64,000 bases of DNA. Source: Apricaphanius iberus. Its lineage: Eukaryota > Chordata > Actinopteri > Cyprinodontiformes > Aphaniidae. A program made the translations under genes and the position numbers. The stretch lies in NCBI GenBank assembly GCA_028564705.1, contig JAPXFQ010000249.1, positions 1,860,001-1,924,000 on the forward strand, written 5' to 3'. Shown here one piece after another: positions 1 to 12,911 of this stretch. Below the pieces are notes generated by a model that did no database searches, was not told the DNA's origin, and saw nothing but the letters and a program-made list of their open reading frames with translations. Each line of letters starts with the position of its first letter. Within the stretch, counting starts at the first letter, position 1.

Positions 1-2762
1 GTACAGTTTTGTTTTGTGTCTTTAGCTACTGCTGCATTTGTCTCATGAGGAGAAGGAAATGCTGGATAGTCTTCTGTGGCAATTATTCCAAACACTTTGT
101 ACAGTGCACGAGTAACACTGGCATCAAAACAAACCAACACCATGCTACTAACACCACAACAGTCTTATCTTTACTACTAGAAACATTTTTCTCCTCACTT
201 TGGCCGAAAAGCTCAATGTTTCTCATGGCTGATTATAAAACTTTACTGCAGAGGAACTCTGACTTGTCTATGTGGTCACCTTTGGGTTTCAGTTGGGCTT
301 AAAATAATAACATAGTGCAGGAATTTCTTTCTTGATTGGCACCCTCTCAGTCCATATTGTTATTAAACTCACTTCACCATAGACAGCAACACGGCAAAAT
401 ATTTCAGTTTAAGTAGCTTGGGGAGCTCTTGGGCTGTTCTGGAACATCCTCATCAAATTCCTTTTATCTAGGAATAACAGTTTGGATCAGGTGATTGAAA
501 CTTGTATAAAGTAGGGTGCCAAAACAGGATCCAATAGTTACAAGCACTTCAGAACTAGTTTTGGATTGGATTAGGAGGCTAACAATAAACTTCTAGCATT
601 GCTCTAACCTCCACCTTTTCTAAAATGTGTAGACTATGCTTAAAAGCTGAATCTGTGCCAGTAATATGCCAAATATTTCTGCCAAGAAAAATGGTCGGAT
701 ATTCAATAAGAAGCATGTCTGATGTCTTAGTAATGTAACAAAAATTTTTTTTGGTCAGATTGTAACTTGCTGAAGAATGTTTGAACAAATATGAATGGGA
801 GAGTACTGCATGTGAATATTTGACCATGCGTGCACAGTTTTTAGCCTTAGTGGATAGGCTGTTATAATAGTATGAAAAATCCAGTGTTAATTTGGGCATA
901 ATATTGAGAGGATTACTATATAAAAGTGATATTAATACTGATTGGTTTTTGAGTTAACTTGATTAGATAGCTTACTCATTTTGTTATTGAAAGACAGTTG
1001 AAAAGCATTTCCTTAAAATACCGCCTTGCATAATGATGTTACTTAGCAACGGAAAATATGGTGATATACATTTCCTCAAGTACTTTTCATAGCACTCCAC
1101 TGACAATAAAGCTTGGTTAATTGCTTTACAATATATATTAACCATCAAGCAAGCAGTACTAATATGACAGTCTGAGGCATCAAAAATTTCTTGGCGTCGT
1201 TCTAACAGGAGCAGCATTCCATCTGAGGACAGTGAGTCACTGCTGTTGATTTGGCATATGCCACTGAATCCCATTCTAGAGTCGTGGATGATCATAAAAG
1301 AGTCGACATATGCTATTACAGCAGGAGTGGCATGCAACCAGCCACTTTTGGTTTTATGCATCTCTTGGAAAACTACAGTTCAGTTTGGTTTAGCAGTTCA
1401 TAAAGAAATCAGCAATTCACTTTGCAATATTTTTTGGCTGACCTGATGCTAAGTGACATATAGAAAACTTGAAATATGGATCTTTTTAAGATGCATTATC
1501 GTATTTATTTAGCAGAGATATGCTGTTTTAATGTAAACCTACAGCACTTACACTGGATAGGATTAACCAATACAATATAGAGCACATTTATAAAAAAAAA
1601 AACTGCTAAAGTATAATAAACAGATATTTTTCAGAACATGGACAGATTCTACAAATAACTTTTGAATTTCCTTTCACTTTTTGCACTCTCACTTTTACAG
1701 TAAACATCACTACCACATATACAAATGCCTACTTTTTCCTTTCTCAGATACAACTTTGTAGGAAAAATGAAAATCGAAATATCAACATGTTTTGTTATAA
1801 CTTATGCAGTCTGTGGCATGAATAGAGAGAAAGTGTCTAGTGTCAGCAGAGCAAGCATCCATGCATGTTGATGATTTGGCTCATGCAGGGTGAGGCCATG
1901 ATGTGTCCTGACCCAGAGCCAGTTCCAGCATCACACACACTAATTTTGGCTTGCAATGATCATCCATTGGGATATTTACCTGTTGTAGGCCCTGGAAAGT
2001 CTTTGGCTGTTGCCATGGTTGTAGACAGTGAGAGCAGTAGGGGAAGATGAGGGGAACAACACCATGATATAAAATGTGACCACAGGTTTCAGAGCAAAAT
2101 ATAGTAGCTTAGCATGATCTTTGCTTATGTTTAATTGAGTGCAGAATTAACAGAGAGGTAAGTTTCCTGTTGGGATGAGCTAGAATGAAGAAAAGCTATC
2201 TATTAGGTGATTAAAAGAAGATAATGTAACATACATGTTCTCAAATAAATCCAACTCTGTGCTTATAAATATTCTCCCCCATTTTAAATATGATGATTTA
2301 AGAGCATGGTTTTTCCCCTTACTTGATGGAATACTGAAGGCCTGTATACACTCCAAAGGAAACAGAACATTTATTTGTTCATTCCAGGTTGCATAAAAAA
2401 TGGTGAAGATATTTCGAGAACTCCTGGGAAGTCAAATCGAGTCATTTACCACACCCACAAATTACACAAATGTTGTGAAAGACTACAAGTCAACCAAGTA
2501 GATTATTTAGTAAATCTAAACCAAAAATGGCCTACATTACATTTATTTGGGATTTTGACAACATTGCTTTACTATTTTGACCAAACACAGCTGATTGTGC
2601 CAGTTTCAAGGGTTCAATTACACAGGCTGAATTTGTTCATAATGGTGTACATGGTGAATGGACTCCTGTCAGGTGTTGCAGACCCTTGTCTCCAGAGCTC
2701 TTATTTATTTGTCTAACATTTCTATTTAGAGTATTTGAGCAGATGCTTTACTAGTCAGTATT
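1..2762. other. Non-coding flank or intron, no gene seen
   Basis: AT-rich sequence downstream of the last visible cadm2 exon on the minus strand. I searched it for the cadm2 stalk, membrane and cytoplasmic exons (a Gly/Ile/Val membrane segment and an EYFI C-terminus) and did not find them. A 125-codon open frame on the minus strand at 984-1361 has no recognisable domain. The less AT-rich stretch around 1850-2060 could be conserved non-coding DNA, but that cannot be judged from one sequence. Confidence 0.6.
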
Positions 2763-3730
2763 ATGGAGGACCAACTCTGCCATAATTGACGATAAATAAA
2801 TAAATGTGGAAACAAATAAATAAATACAATTGAAAATAAATAATCATTTTTTTTATTTCACATGTATTTATTTATCTCCATATTTATTTATAGATCACAT
2901 TTATTCCTAGATCACATTTATACACACATATACACAGATTTTAAATAAATATGGAAATGAATACATAAATACATTTGGAAATAAATAAATGGGGGGATAA
3001 ATAAATATGTAAATAAATAAATATGAAAAATAAATAAATAATTAAATGTGGAAATAAATAAATAAAAGGGGAGATAGATAAATAAATACATGAGAAGACT
3101 GATAATAAATAAATGTAGAGATCAATAAATAAACATGGAATTCAATAATTCAGTAGATGTATAAATACATTAATTAATAAATGTGAAAGTAAATAAATAA
3201 AAGTTGAAATTAGTGAATAAATGCGCAAATAAACATTTCAATAAATAAATGTGGGCATAGAAATTTGAAAAAATAAATAAATGTGAACATATATAATTAA
3301 ATAACTGTGTAAATAAATAACTAAATGAATGTGTAAATAAATAATTACATGAATGTGAACATAAACATAGCAAAGAATAAATAAATATAAAAATAAATTT
3401 TATAAATAATTTTGTGAATAAATGAATATTTAAATGTGTAAATAAAAAATATACATGAAAATAAAAAATTTAAATAAATAAATATGGAAATATGTCACTA
3501 TTTCTTTCCTGTATTCCTACATATATTTATTTATTTATTTATTTACAAATGTATTTTCAAACTGATTTGTTTGGTTAGTTCTCTATTTAATTTTCTCTTT
3601 ATTTTATTATTCCCAAATTGACGTATTGTTTTATATTTATTTATGTATTTACAAATTGTATTTTCTCATTTATTTATTTATATCCACATTTATTTATTTA
3701 TTGTCAATTATGGCAGAGTTGGTCCTCCGT
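2763..3730. mobile_element. Foldback MITE with an AAATA-repeat interior
   Basis: The two ends are inverted repeats of about 48 bp with two mismatches. They start ATGGAGGACCAACTCTGCC on the left and ACGGAGGACCAACTCTGCC on the reverse complement of the right. A perfect 7-bp direct repeat, CAGTATT, flanks it at 2756-2762 and 3732-3738, extendable to 8 bp with one mismatch, which suits a hAT-type target duplication. The interior is almost wholly short AAATAAATA-type repeats broken by GTGG or ATGTG spacers, on one strand to the left and on the other near the right end. It has no coding capacity. Confidence 0.8.
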
Positions 3731-5692
3731 ACAGTATTGAAACTTTCAACTTTCTTCAACTTTCTTGTGCTACATAAGAGTTCATAAGGGTTCATTTTTC
3801 TCTCCTTTTGGATCTCTGCAAAATAAGGCATTTACTTTCTAGTACATCTTCCGTATTTATCCTTGAGTCTTTGATAAATATTTTTCAAAATAGACTCATG
3901 GTCACTACCCTTTGGCATTTCTCAGTCCATTTACTGTAGAGTCTTAAGGTGTTTTCAGACTAAATTGACAATGACAGGTCTGAAACCCTTTTATTTGTTT
4001 TGCATGAGCTGTATGACTCCAGCTTTGGATTCTGTCCAGCAAAAGAGCAAAGGCATCCCCACACAGCCATTCCATTAAAGATATCTATCATGTGCTCCCA
4101 AACAACAAGAAAGTAACCAGTCAATGTGAAAACAGAACAGCTTTACAAGCCCTGAAGTCTTATCTGGATTATAGCATCTTATCCAAACTCTTTTCTTCTC
4201 AATTTTCCTTTCCTTTTGCGTTTAACGAGGAAGACTAATACTCATTCCGTAGTGGTATTGGTCTGCCAGTGCCTTTGTGTTGCTAGACACAGTGTGATAC
4301 CCTCTTGCAATTTTGAGAAACTCTCTTGCTCAAAATTCTCTTTTAGCCAAGATTTTATGTTTTAGCATGCATGTCTTTTACATACTTAGTCGTGACTGAC
4401 TAGGTGGGACCACCAAGCCTGATCAGTGAAGCCACAGGACAGAGCACATCCTTGTTGCACTGCATGTGGTAGAATTTTATGGAGTATGCAGCTTTGAGTG
4501 GGCCTCTAGAGTTCTCTTCTAAGGTACAACTGAGAGCTAGATTAAAGCTCTCAATTCAATTGAAAAATACTTTATTGATCCCACAGGGAAATTAAGTGTT
4601 GTTGTAGCTCATAAGTAATCCATTTTTCAAGGAGTTGTTGTAGGTCATGATGGCTGTGGGGAGAACAGATTTCCTGTTGTGGTCTGTGTTGCAGTGAAAC
4701 TGAAGTAGACCCCAACTGAAAATACTCTGTTGCTGTAGGATAGCCTCATGAAAAGGAAGCTCAGGGTTGTCCATATATTTTTATTTTATTTTATGAAGAA
4801 TCCTTCTTTGCATCATCATATCCAGTTGTTCCACAGTTGTCCCCAGAACAGAACTAGCATTCTTCATCAGGTTATTGAGCCGTTTTGATGGCTGACTGAT
4901 ATCTGAATGACAAAAAAGTCTTCCGTAGTCAAAGGTAAAGCAAAGATTCATCAGTCTAATTTTACGGTCTTGAGTGTTTGTTCAGTCAGTGCCTGGGGCT
5001 CATTGTATCTATGTTACCAAGAACAATAGCTTTGATTTTGTGCTGAACAAGTATATCTGTTAGCAACTTGATAAAATAGTTTTAAAAAATCTGTTTGCTA
5101 CCCTATGAACTGTATTCTAAAGCAGCAATGCCTTCATTAAAGTTAAGGTGATATACTCACTGGATGACTCTGATTTACTAGACTCTTATTGGCTTGGTTC
5201 CTACTCATTTATGCAAACTTCTTCAGAAAACTGAAAACCGTTATGTCTTATGCTCAAATTACATTCTGTATCTCAATATTCCTAGTATGTGAACATAAAC
5301 AGCATACTCTCATTATGATATGAATTTTTAACATAGAGCTAAACAGCTGAATACCCTAGACAATGTCCAGAACATTCGCAGTGGGAAAGTGTTTCAGCAG
5401 GGACTGATTTCACTGCTAAACACTTACACAGCAGTTTGTGTGAAAAGTCAAGATTTGAATTAAGAATGGCTGCTGGCGGGAGCTGTCACAACAAAGCACA
5501 CAATGCTGATCCAGAGGAAATAAATCCAAAAAGAGGAGCCAGGTCTGTAGTTAAGAAGTTCTTTGGCTTTAAAAGTTGGACCTGTACCAAACAGCAATCT
5601 TTTATGAATGCTGTCAAGCAAAAGTGGTAGCCAGAGATGGAAAAACTAGCAACCTGCTTTACCACCAATAGCTGAAAACACATCTTAAACCA
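3731..5692. other. Non-coding sequence between two DNA elements
   Basis: No exon or RNA gene was recognised. Apart from the LINE-like tail listed at 4545-5000 this is ordinary AT-rich sequence. Short open frames near 5436-5683 on both strands show no domain. Confidence 0.5.
4545..5000 (-). repeat. LINE 3' end remnant, minus strand
   Basis: It begins with TACTTTATTGATCCCACAGG, the reverse complement of the 3' end typical of teleost LINEs (a GGGATCAATAAAG-type terminus). The following GC-richer text (GGCTGTGGGGAGAACAG and onward) resembles the 3' portion of the same class of element. The piece at 59690-60190 has the same arrangement. It is non-coding and degraded. Confidence 0.6.
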
Positions 5693-6376
5693 CGTTCACA
5701 CCGGTCAGCGCGCCCAGGCAGCAGGGCAGCTACATTACATGCAAAGGTACCTACACAGCAAGTGGCCGTCAAGCTGTGGCAAGCTGATACGCAGCAACTC
5801 GTGCACGTCCGCGCAGCGGGCACAAGCACATCCATGCAGCTTCTGCTCCGACAGTCCGTCTGCGTCCATGCAGCTGCTGCGTGAAGTTGGGAAATTTGAA
5901 CTTTAGGGCAGCAAACGCGGGGCAGCAAACAATCAGCGACAAGTTTGGCAACAATATATGAGTGCCAGGTAACTAGTTAAATATTTTATTTTAACTTTCT
6001 TTTAATTTTTTAAACACTTGTTATGTTACTTAACGCTAGCCAAACCTGGTTAGAGCAATTGCGGTACTAAATACGCAATACTAGTTTCCCATTTTGTATT
6101 TAGATCAAATCCGCAAAAAGTGGTGGAAGACATTAAGGGACACATATGTCAGGTAGAGGAGAAAGAAGAAAGAGACAAGGAAGAGTGGAGCAGAGGGAGG
6201 GAAAGTGCAGAAATAACAGAGAAACAAAAGAAATCCGCTTTCACCCACTGACAAACTGGCATGATGCAACGACGCGCCGATGCAGACTACAAAGTGTGCA
6301 AGCAGCTGGGTTTTAAAGCATCAACTTTCATTCGTTTAAGCGATTTGACGCCTGGACGCGCTGGTTGGTGTGAACG
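5693..6376. mobile_element. Non-autonomous DNA element with 27-bp TIRs
   Basis: The left end (CGTTCACACCGGTCAGCGCG, then CCCAGGC) matches the reverse complement of the right end (CGTTCACACCAACCAGCGCG, then TCCAGGC) over 27 bp with four mismatches. The 684-bp body is GC-richer than its surroundings and has no transposase. I could not see an unambiguous target-site duplication, so the superfamily is not assigned. Confidence 0.7.
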
Positions 6377-8605
6377 CGAGTACCAACGAGTACCAAAAAC
6401 TTGAATGCTTGACGCTGGCTGCAATTAGCCTTACGTAGCCATACTCAATTCTAATAAGAATGTGAGTCTGATACTGCTCCATTGGGCTGTGATTATAGGG
6501 CGTGTTTTAACCTAACCAGGAAAAAAAATGCCTCTGCACTCAATTGGATAGACCAAGTGTTTGACGTTGCTCTGCAGAGCAACGGACGTTATCTTTTTCC
6601 CTCTTAAAATTCCTCTTTTAAAATGAATACACTGTCGATATTTTCTAGAACAGACTCGATGGCAGAATCTACACATCTCAGTTCTCCAACGGCAGCCATT
6701 GTTGCCGTAAACAACTTCAACCCAGGCGCTCTTTGTTGACATGGTTGATTATTTTACTGTTGTTCACCTGTCAATCATCGTAAGCCCGATTAGATTGGTC
6801 TGAACAGATCTTGTTCGGGCATAATTGCTCCTCAATGGAGGAATGCCAGACCGAACCTCCAGACCATGTTGTGGGCGGGACTTCGGCTGGCACCTAGGCT
6901 AGGCTGCAATACCAGATTTGGCCTGTCTCTGTCTGTGAAATGATGTTGTCTTTTTTGTCTACTCTTGATCTGGCTGTTCTGATATGAATTTCCCCTCGTG
7001 GGACAAGAAAGGACTATTCCCTTCCATTCCAAAAAACATATTAAGGTAAGATATGCACCCTCCACATTAACAGCTAAGTCTGCAGGCAGTCAGACATTAT
7101 TTTAGGTTGCATTTCTTAAAGGGATTACATACAAGAAAAAAAACAAGCAATGGGTAAAGATACAAACACAATCAAATTAATTTGTTCAGATATAGTGTAG
7201 TGTAATTTAAACTTTTCAGGATCAACAACTGTGTAATGTTTGTTTGTTTACAAACTGGAATAAAATATGATTCCTTTCAAAGCGTATCACCAGTTGAAAT
7301 ACCTCATAGGATTTTTAGTGATAAAGATGGTTAACTGCACTGATTATGCAAACTATGAAAATGTTCTATTTTGTGTTCAATCATTGCAATCACGGTTTCA
7401 ATTTTAAAAATGATTCTTTAATAAAAATGTACTTGTATTGCAAATCATTTCAAACAGTAAATTTAGCCTTGCAAATGTTCCTTTAACATGTTTTCTAAAT
7501 CCTAATAAAAAAACTGACTTCATTTTGCTTAAACATCAGACACGAACAAAAGTTTTTTGTTGTTTATAAGGAAATTAATCACTTTTCCAAAAAACTTTGA
7601 CTTGTTTATCAAAATGAACTGCATCTGAAATCTTTTAATCTTTTATGTTTTTATCATTACAACATAAATGTTATTTTGACTATCAAGGTAGCCATTTACC
7701 ATGCATAAACACAACTACACTAATAACATTCAGAGGTTTAAACCAAAGCTTGCACATGGATTACATGATTTTGGCAATCATTGTGGCACAAGTACATGCT
7801 TATTGATTTGTTGAACAGGTAGATACGCATCAGTATAATGGTCCTCCAAACAGTTTGCATTTTCTATTTTCCGCCTCTGCAAATATATTTATAGTGTGCA
7901 GTCATTAGCAAATATCAAATAAATAATGTGATAACTTGCTTATGTAATGTCGGAACTAACCTGGAACAGTGTAATAAAACAGTTCCATGTATAAAAAGGG
8001 AAAATGAAAAGGAGAGTACATTGAATCCATCAACTGAAACAAGTCTATTTTCTAGCTCATAGCTTGGTTGTTACCTCATCAATCATCAAGTGTGTGCTCA
8101 GTATCATGTTTGTGAGTGCATGAAGTGTTGAGTCGGCGCCTCAGTGAGAGTGTAAGTACACCTGTTAATGCAGCTCTGAATGTAGTAATCTGCTGTTAGA
8201 ATCTTTGCATTACAAAATTAAAATTCTACAAATAGAGGGTTGGATATGCTTAAAAAAAGGTAATGCTATTGGAGTCATTTCATAGGTCAGCACAAGATTA
8301 TAAATTTTTTACTCTTGTATTTCTCACAAATATTCTCTTCTGAATAAATTAATTTTAATATCAGACACAAATAACCAGAGGGGGAAAAACAATCTGGCAG
8401 TATGTAAAACAGTACTTCACTTATCAAACCCAGGCTTGATTACTGCCTGACCTGTAAAATGAAGGAATCCTTTAATACTGCCTGAGAACATCAAGCAGTT
8501 TAAAAGATCTAAAAAAGCGATAAATATTCCCCTGATCCAAAAAATAAATAAAAAACATGCAAGAAGAGATCAAAAACAGATTGGCAAATTGGCATCCATC
8601 CGTCT
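6377..8605. other. Non-coding sequence with an unclassified repeat-like block
   Basis: About 6490-6870 is GC-richer and has the look of a dispersed fish repeat (a CACTCAATTGGATAGACC motif and a short inverted pair, GCCCGATTAGA versus TTGTTCGGGC). I could not define ends or a family. From 6900 to 8605 the sequence is AT-rich with no exon recognised. Confidence 0.4.
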
Positions 8606-8614
8606 GGTAAGGGT

Positions 8615-8720
8615 TACAAATGCCTCATTTCCACTCAGCAGTACAGGTTGGTGTGGTTTGGTACGCTTTCATATTCAGGAGAGGGCTCCCACGGTGAGTT
8701 GGACTCTCACTGGCCAGGCG
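8615..8720. repeat. MITE remnant with a TTTCCACT...GGTACG terminus
   Basis: The text CATTTCCACTCAGCAGTACA followed by GGTTTGGTACGCTTT resembles the terminus of a very common teleost MITE that begins TTTCCACTGAGCGGTACGG. Only one end is recognisable. Confidence 0.5.
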
Positions 8721-8829
8721 GAGTTAAACCCAAAAGCCTAATATTGACCTGTTAAGGCCTGTGACTGGGCAAAAATGGGAGACTTCCAAGGTAAATCCCA
8801 CTTCTCACCAAAAAAGAACTCTGAGATCC

Positions 8830-9000
8830 GTATAATATAATAAAACCGTTGTGAATGTGTTGAATGTCAAACTTCTTCATATTATGGTAATCCCCTTGCA
8901 TCAGCCATAAAACAAAAATATTTTAGTAAAACAACATTGTATTAAAATTTAAACATGGTTGTGAGTGTGATGGTGTGGGGCTGTTTTGCCATTTTAGGAC
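8830..9000 (+). mobile_element. Tc1/mariner transposase-region remnant
   Basis: The stretch around 8954-8990 (AAACATGGTTGTGAGTGTGA, then GGTGTGGGGCTGTTTTGCC) is the conserved Tc1 transposase segment that encodes a GGGSVMVWGCF-type motif. Similarity starts before this, around the CATCAGCCATAAAAC text, and stops at the MITE beginning at 9003. It is a decayed fossil. Confidence 0.7.
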
Positions 9001-9002
9001 TT

Positions 9003-9458
9003 GTTTCACACAGAGTGCGGAACGGATGTGGTCCAGACTCTATATGGCTTCCACAAAAAATGAAAAAACAATGAGTCCAATCACAGCATTCTCACCAGCT
9101 GGGGTGTGGTGTGGTGCGGATGTGGATGCAGAGCTGTGGGAAGTTTACACACATATTTTTTTATTATTCTTTTTCCGGATGCTACACGTGCATTTCCATG
9201 AAGTTACAGAAATTACGAGACCTGAGCCAACAAATTGCATCCGGTATATGTCGAAAATATTACCCGTGTTGCATTTTTTATTATTGTTTATGACAGAGAT
9301 ATCAGTTTACAATGTATGATAGTTCATGCTATTGTTGCAAACTATTGCTGAACATTCATTGCTTTCATTCTGTGCTTTATGAAGACAATCTGCACCCAAT
9401 CCACAGTGTGTGTAAACAGCAGTCCATACTGAAACCGTAGTGTATCCGTTCATCACTC
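9003..9458. mobile_element. MITE interrupting a Tc1 fossil
   Basis: The left end TCACACAGAGTGCGGAACGG is inverted at the right, whose reverse complement reads TTACACAGAGTGATGAACGG. The interior is non-coding. It sits directly after the Tc1 fragment at 8830-9000. No clear target duplication was found. Confidence 0.65.
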
Positions 9459-9554
9459 TGTGTAAATCAAATTTTAGGTTTACGCTTTAGATTTTCCAAG
9501 TGGTAAACCCCTGCTGACCAAAGAGGATAAAAATGGCATTGCCATACATTCCAA

Positions 9555-9700
9555 AAAACATCATGATGATCCTTAAGACTTGAGAAACTATTCTGAAAAA
9601 AGTTGCACTTTTTTGGGAGATGTGTATTAATCTGGTAAACAGCATTTCACAAACGGAAGATCATATTGAAAGTCAAACATGATAGTTATAGTGTAAGCAT
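9555..9700 (+). mobile_element. Second Tc1/mariner remnant
   Basis: From GATCCTTAAGACTTGAGAAA through CAGCATTTCACAAACGG to GTCAAACATGATAGTTATAG, this follows the central transposase region of a teleost Tc1-like family (WTDETKVELF through KHGGGSVM). It covers a different part of the gene from 8830-9000 and is too decayed to translate. Confidence 0.65.
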
Positions 9701-11181
9701 CTGGGGTTTGCCCTCCCCCTGAAGGACAGTCAGGCAATTGGGCAGTTGTTGCTGCTAGGGATGAAACAATCATTTCGTAGTTTACTTTTTCACATAAGCC
9801 TATGATTTGGAAAGCTGTTTTTTTCTCCTAATAAATCTCATTATTTGTTAACTGCATTTTTTTATTTTCTCAGGTTACTTCTGTCTGATATTAACATTCT
9901 CTTATGATTTGAAACATTTATGGGTTATAGAAAGTAAAAAATAAAACAAATCTGTCAGGGCCAAATACATTTTTACAGCCCAGTAGATGAGTCTATAGAA
10001 CCGTTAAAATTTAGACCCCCACTGTCATGGTTATAGAGGTGAAATTGTAGATTCAAAGCCAGAGGGGTGCTCCAATATCTTACATGCAGTGTTTCTTATT
10101 TGTATTTGAGACCATTTATTAAAGACAGTATTTTCAGACAGTGATAAATTGTACATGATGGATGACATTTATGTTTCCTCTGCTTCCCTGTTATTAGAAA
10201 ACTAGGTTTAGAAACTGAGCTGATCAAAAAAGACGGTGCAAGTTTTCAGTTCCTCACAATGTAGCCCTGAAGAACGAGTGTCATCACCAGTGGAAATGAG
10301 CCTGTCTAAAACATCTTTCACCTACTTAACTCAATTTCTTATTTTTCTAAGCAACTGGGACCTTGTTCGAGGGTTACTTAAAGATCTTCCTCATATTTCT
10401 TTAGTTGTTTGTATAGACCTAAAAAGCTTCTAATCATATACAACATCACAATATTAGTTCATTAAAAGTCTTTTTAAAATGTGAAATTCTTATGCAGCTG
10501 CTTTGCTTTGAAATGTGACAAAAGAATCACTAAAGGGTAGCCAGATATAATAGGATAATGCAGACCAAACAGACTTCGCTGTGTTATGTTCAATGAGTAT
10601 GCCGAAAGAGGACACAAACATAACACAATTTGAAAGAAAAATAAAAGTGTGCAGAAATATGTTCCTCGATGAAACACTGTTTTCTGGTAAAGCACTATTT
10701 GTTTGGTAAAATCTGAAAAAGAATAATATATTTAATATATGCTATCAACAACAACAACAAAAACATAATAAGTCATATTATAGTAATAATCTTTAGTGCT
10801 ATGATTCTTAATTTAGATAAATATTCATTGATTCATTTAATAAAACCTTTAAGCAAACAATGCTAAGACTTAAATGATTCATTTTCATTAATGTAATGTC
10901 AGTTTTCTTTTCAACTTATTGCTTGTCTTGGGAATGCTTTGTGTTTTTCTGAGCTAAAACTAAACATTTATCATCCTCATTCACTGATACTGAACTTTAT
11001 CATTCCCATTTTCAAGAGTAGATTCTCTAGTGCAAGATTTGGAAATAGATCATTCTTAATAACAGCTTAAAGTTAGCTTTAAATATGTATAGTTGTGTTT
11101 AAGATGTTAAAATCTTCATACATATAGATACAGTATAAAGCAAAAAAGTATTTTTTGTTCAGACAATACAGAATTGAGATA
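9701..11181. other. Non-coding AT-rich sequence
   Basis: No exon, RNA gene or clear mobile element recognised. Open frames here are short and without recognisable motifs. Confidence 0.5.
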
Positions 11182-12911
11182 CAGTCCTGTGAAAAAAAAT
11201 GTTTTACCTATTATCATTTTATTCTTGTCTTTTATGTCATAAATGTTTTAAATCACAAAAATGTTAATATTGTAAAAAACAAACAAAAAAAAAAACTTGC
11301 TAAATCATCAATTATTTCACGTTCACTCAACAAACCCAGTCCTGACTCAGAATCAAGAAACCACCTAAATATAACCTGACTGACAACACAAAGTAGGGTA
11401 TAGAAAAGAAACAAAACATGTCCAAATCTCAGGAATTTCAAGTACAGATGGGAAACAAAGACAATGTAATCTATTACTATGGAAATGGTTACAAAGCTAT
11501 TTCAATGACTCAGGAACTTTGGGGGAACCACAGTTAAGCCTAGTTTATGCTTCTCAGACCGCAAATTTGCACTCAGACGCAGACGTATCTAAGGAGATGT
11601 TTTCTGTTTATAGTACTCCGCTCTTCCACTCCATTCTCTATCGTTTTGCTTGACCAGGACAGCAGGGGTGCTAAGTTTTCATGGCGTCTCTGCTTACTGT
11701 CACAGTGCCGCTTCTGTTTTTTCTTTTTTATTGGCTTGTGAACACATTTCTTCCTCAAGGAGAACGACAAAGTAAGTGTTGATTAAGCTGTAAAGCTTTT
11801 TACTAGAAGTGCGAGTTACAGAATACTCTAGAAACACATGGAAACAAAACACAGCAGTAATTTTTTGTTGTTTTCCTACACCTCCTTTTGTTCAAAATTG
11901 GGAAAGGAACAGATTAGATAAATTATCCTTTCAATATAAAGCATATAGTGGCCAAACGCTGCATTAGCTACTGAATACAGCGACTGTAGAGCAATCTCTG
12001 GTTGTTACTGAAACTGTTCAGTCAGATGCATACGCTCTTCGTCCAAGGAGACAGACAGTAAAAATTTGGGCCTCTACTCCGTGCGTCCTTGCATAGGTGA
12101 CGGAGAGCCCTTGCGTTGACGGATAATGGGGTTGCGTCAATCCGTCTCCGTCAAAACGCAGAAGCATAAACTAGGCTTTACAGGGATTATTCATAGCTGG
12201 AGGAAACAAGGAACTGTGGGGAGTTTTCCAGGGAGTGGCCAGCCTACCAAAATTATTCTAGGCACAATGGCAAATTAACCAAAAGGTTAAAAAAAGAACC
12301 TTGGACAACATCTAAGGGCTCATTTGCCAGTGATTGTTCAATTCAACAATTCAAACAATAAGAAATAGACAGCGTAATTGATAAGACATCTAACATAAAA
12401 TAAACATTTTAGTTCTATCTAAGCTTTCTGGAAGAATATGTGGACAGAAGAGACAAAAATCAAACTTCATAAAATGAGTGTATCCTGTTGCATCACTCAT
12501 AAAACCAACACATTTCATAAAGAGTGTGTCATACCAATATTAAACATGGAGGTAGTAGTGTGGTGTGGGTCTCTTTTGCTGCTTTAGGAGGTTACTGTAA
12601 TTGATGAAACCATATATTCTACTTTTTGTTAGAAAATCCTAATGGAGGCTGTCTGACACACCAGTTTGTTCCAATCAAAATGGCTGAAAATAAAAGTGTT
12701 AATATTTTGGAGTAGCCTAAAGGACGCCTCGACTAAAATCCAAGTGAGGTGATGTAGCAGGAACTCAAACAAGAACATTAATACACTATGTTCAGGTTAT
12801 ATTTATCTGGTCTTATAATTCATTTGACAAACTGAAAGTTTTAAGTGTGACAAAGAAACAAATATGTAACAAATCTGTCTAAGAGTGTTTTATTTTTTTT
12901 TACAGCACTTT
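11182..12911 (+). mobile_element. Decayed Tc1/mariner element carrying a nested MITE
   Basis: The left terminus (CAGTCCTGTGAAAAAAAATG) and the reverse complement of the right terminus (AAAGTGCTGTAAAAAAAAAT) fit the CAGTGCTGTGAAAAAGTATT-type ends of a common teleost Tc1 family. Internal landmarks are GGAAATGGTTACAAAGCTAT near 11480, GGGAGTGGCCAGCCTACCAA near 12230, and the AAACATGGAGGTAGTAGTGT block at 12544. Many stops and indels mean no functional transposase. The element is split by the MITE at 11537-12177. Confidence 0.85.
11537..12177. mobile_element. Harbinger-like MITE (TTA target) nested in Tc1
   Basis: The inverted ends AGCCTAGTTTATGCTTCT are identical over 18 bp. TTA lies on both sides (11534-11536 and 12178-12180), the 3-bp duplication expected of PIF/Harbinger. 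Removing the 641-bp insert plus one TTA rejoins the Tc1 text GAACCACAGTTA-CAGGGATT. A truncated relative lies at 25640. Short open frames inside run on both strands and look incidental. Confidence 0.85.

Noticed and set aside
984..1361. 125-codon open frame on the minus strand
   Set aside because: No domain, signal peptide or splice context; length is within what chance gives over 64 kb on six frames.
2770..3710. CRISPR-like regular spacing of AAATAAATA repeats
   Set aside because: Units and spacers are degenerate and low-complexity, inside a TIR-bounded element in a vertebrate genome; not a CRISPR array.
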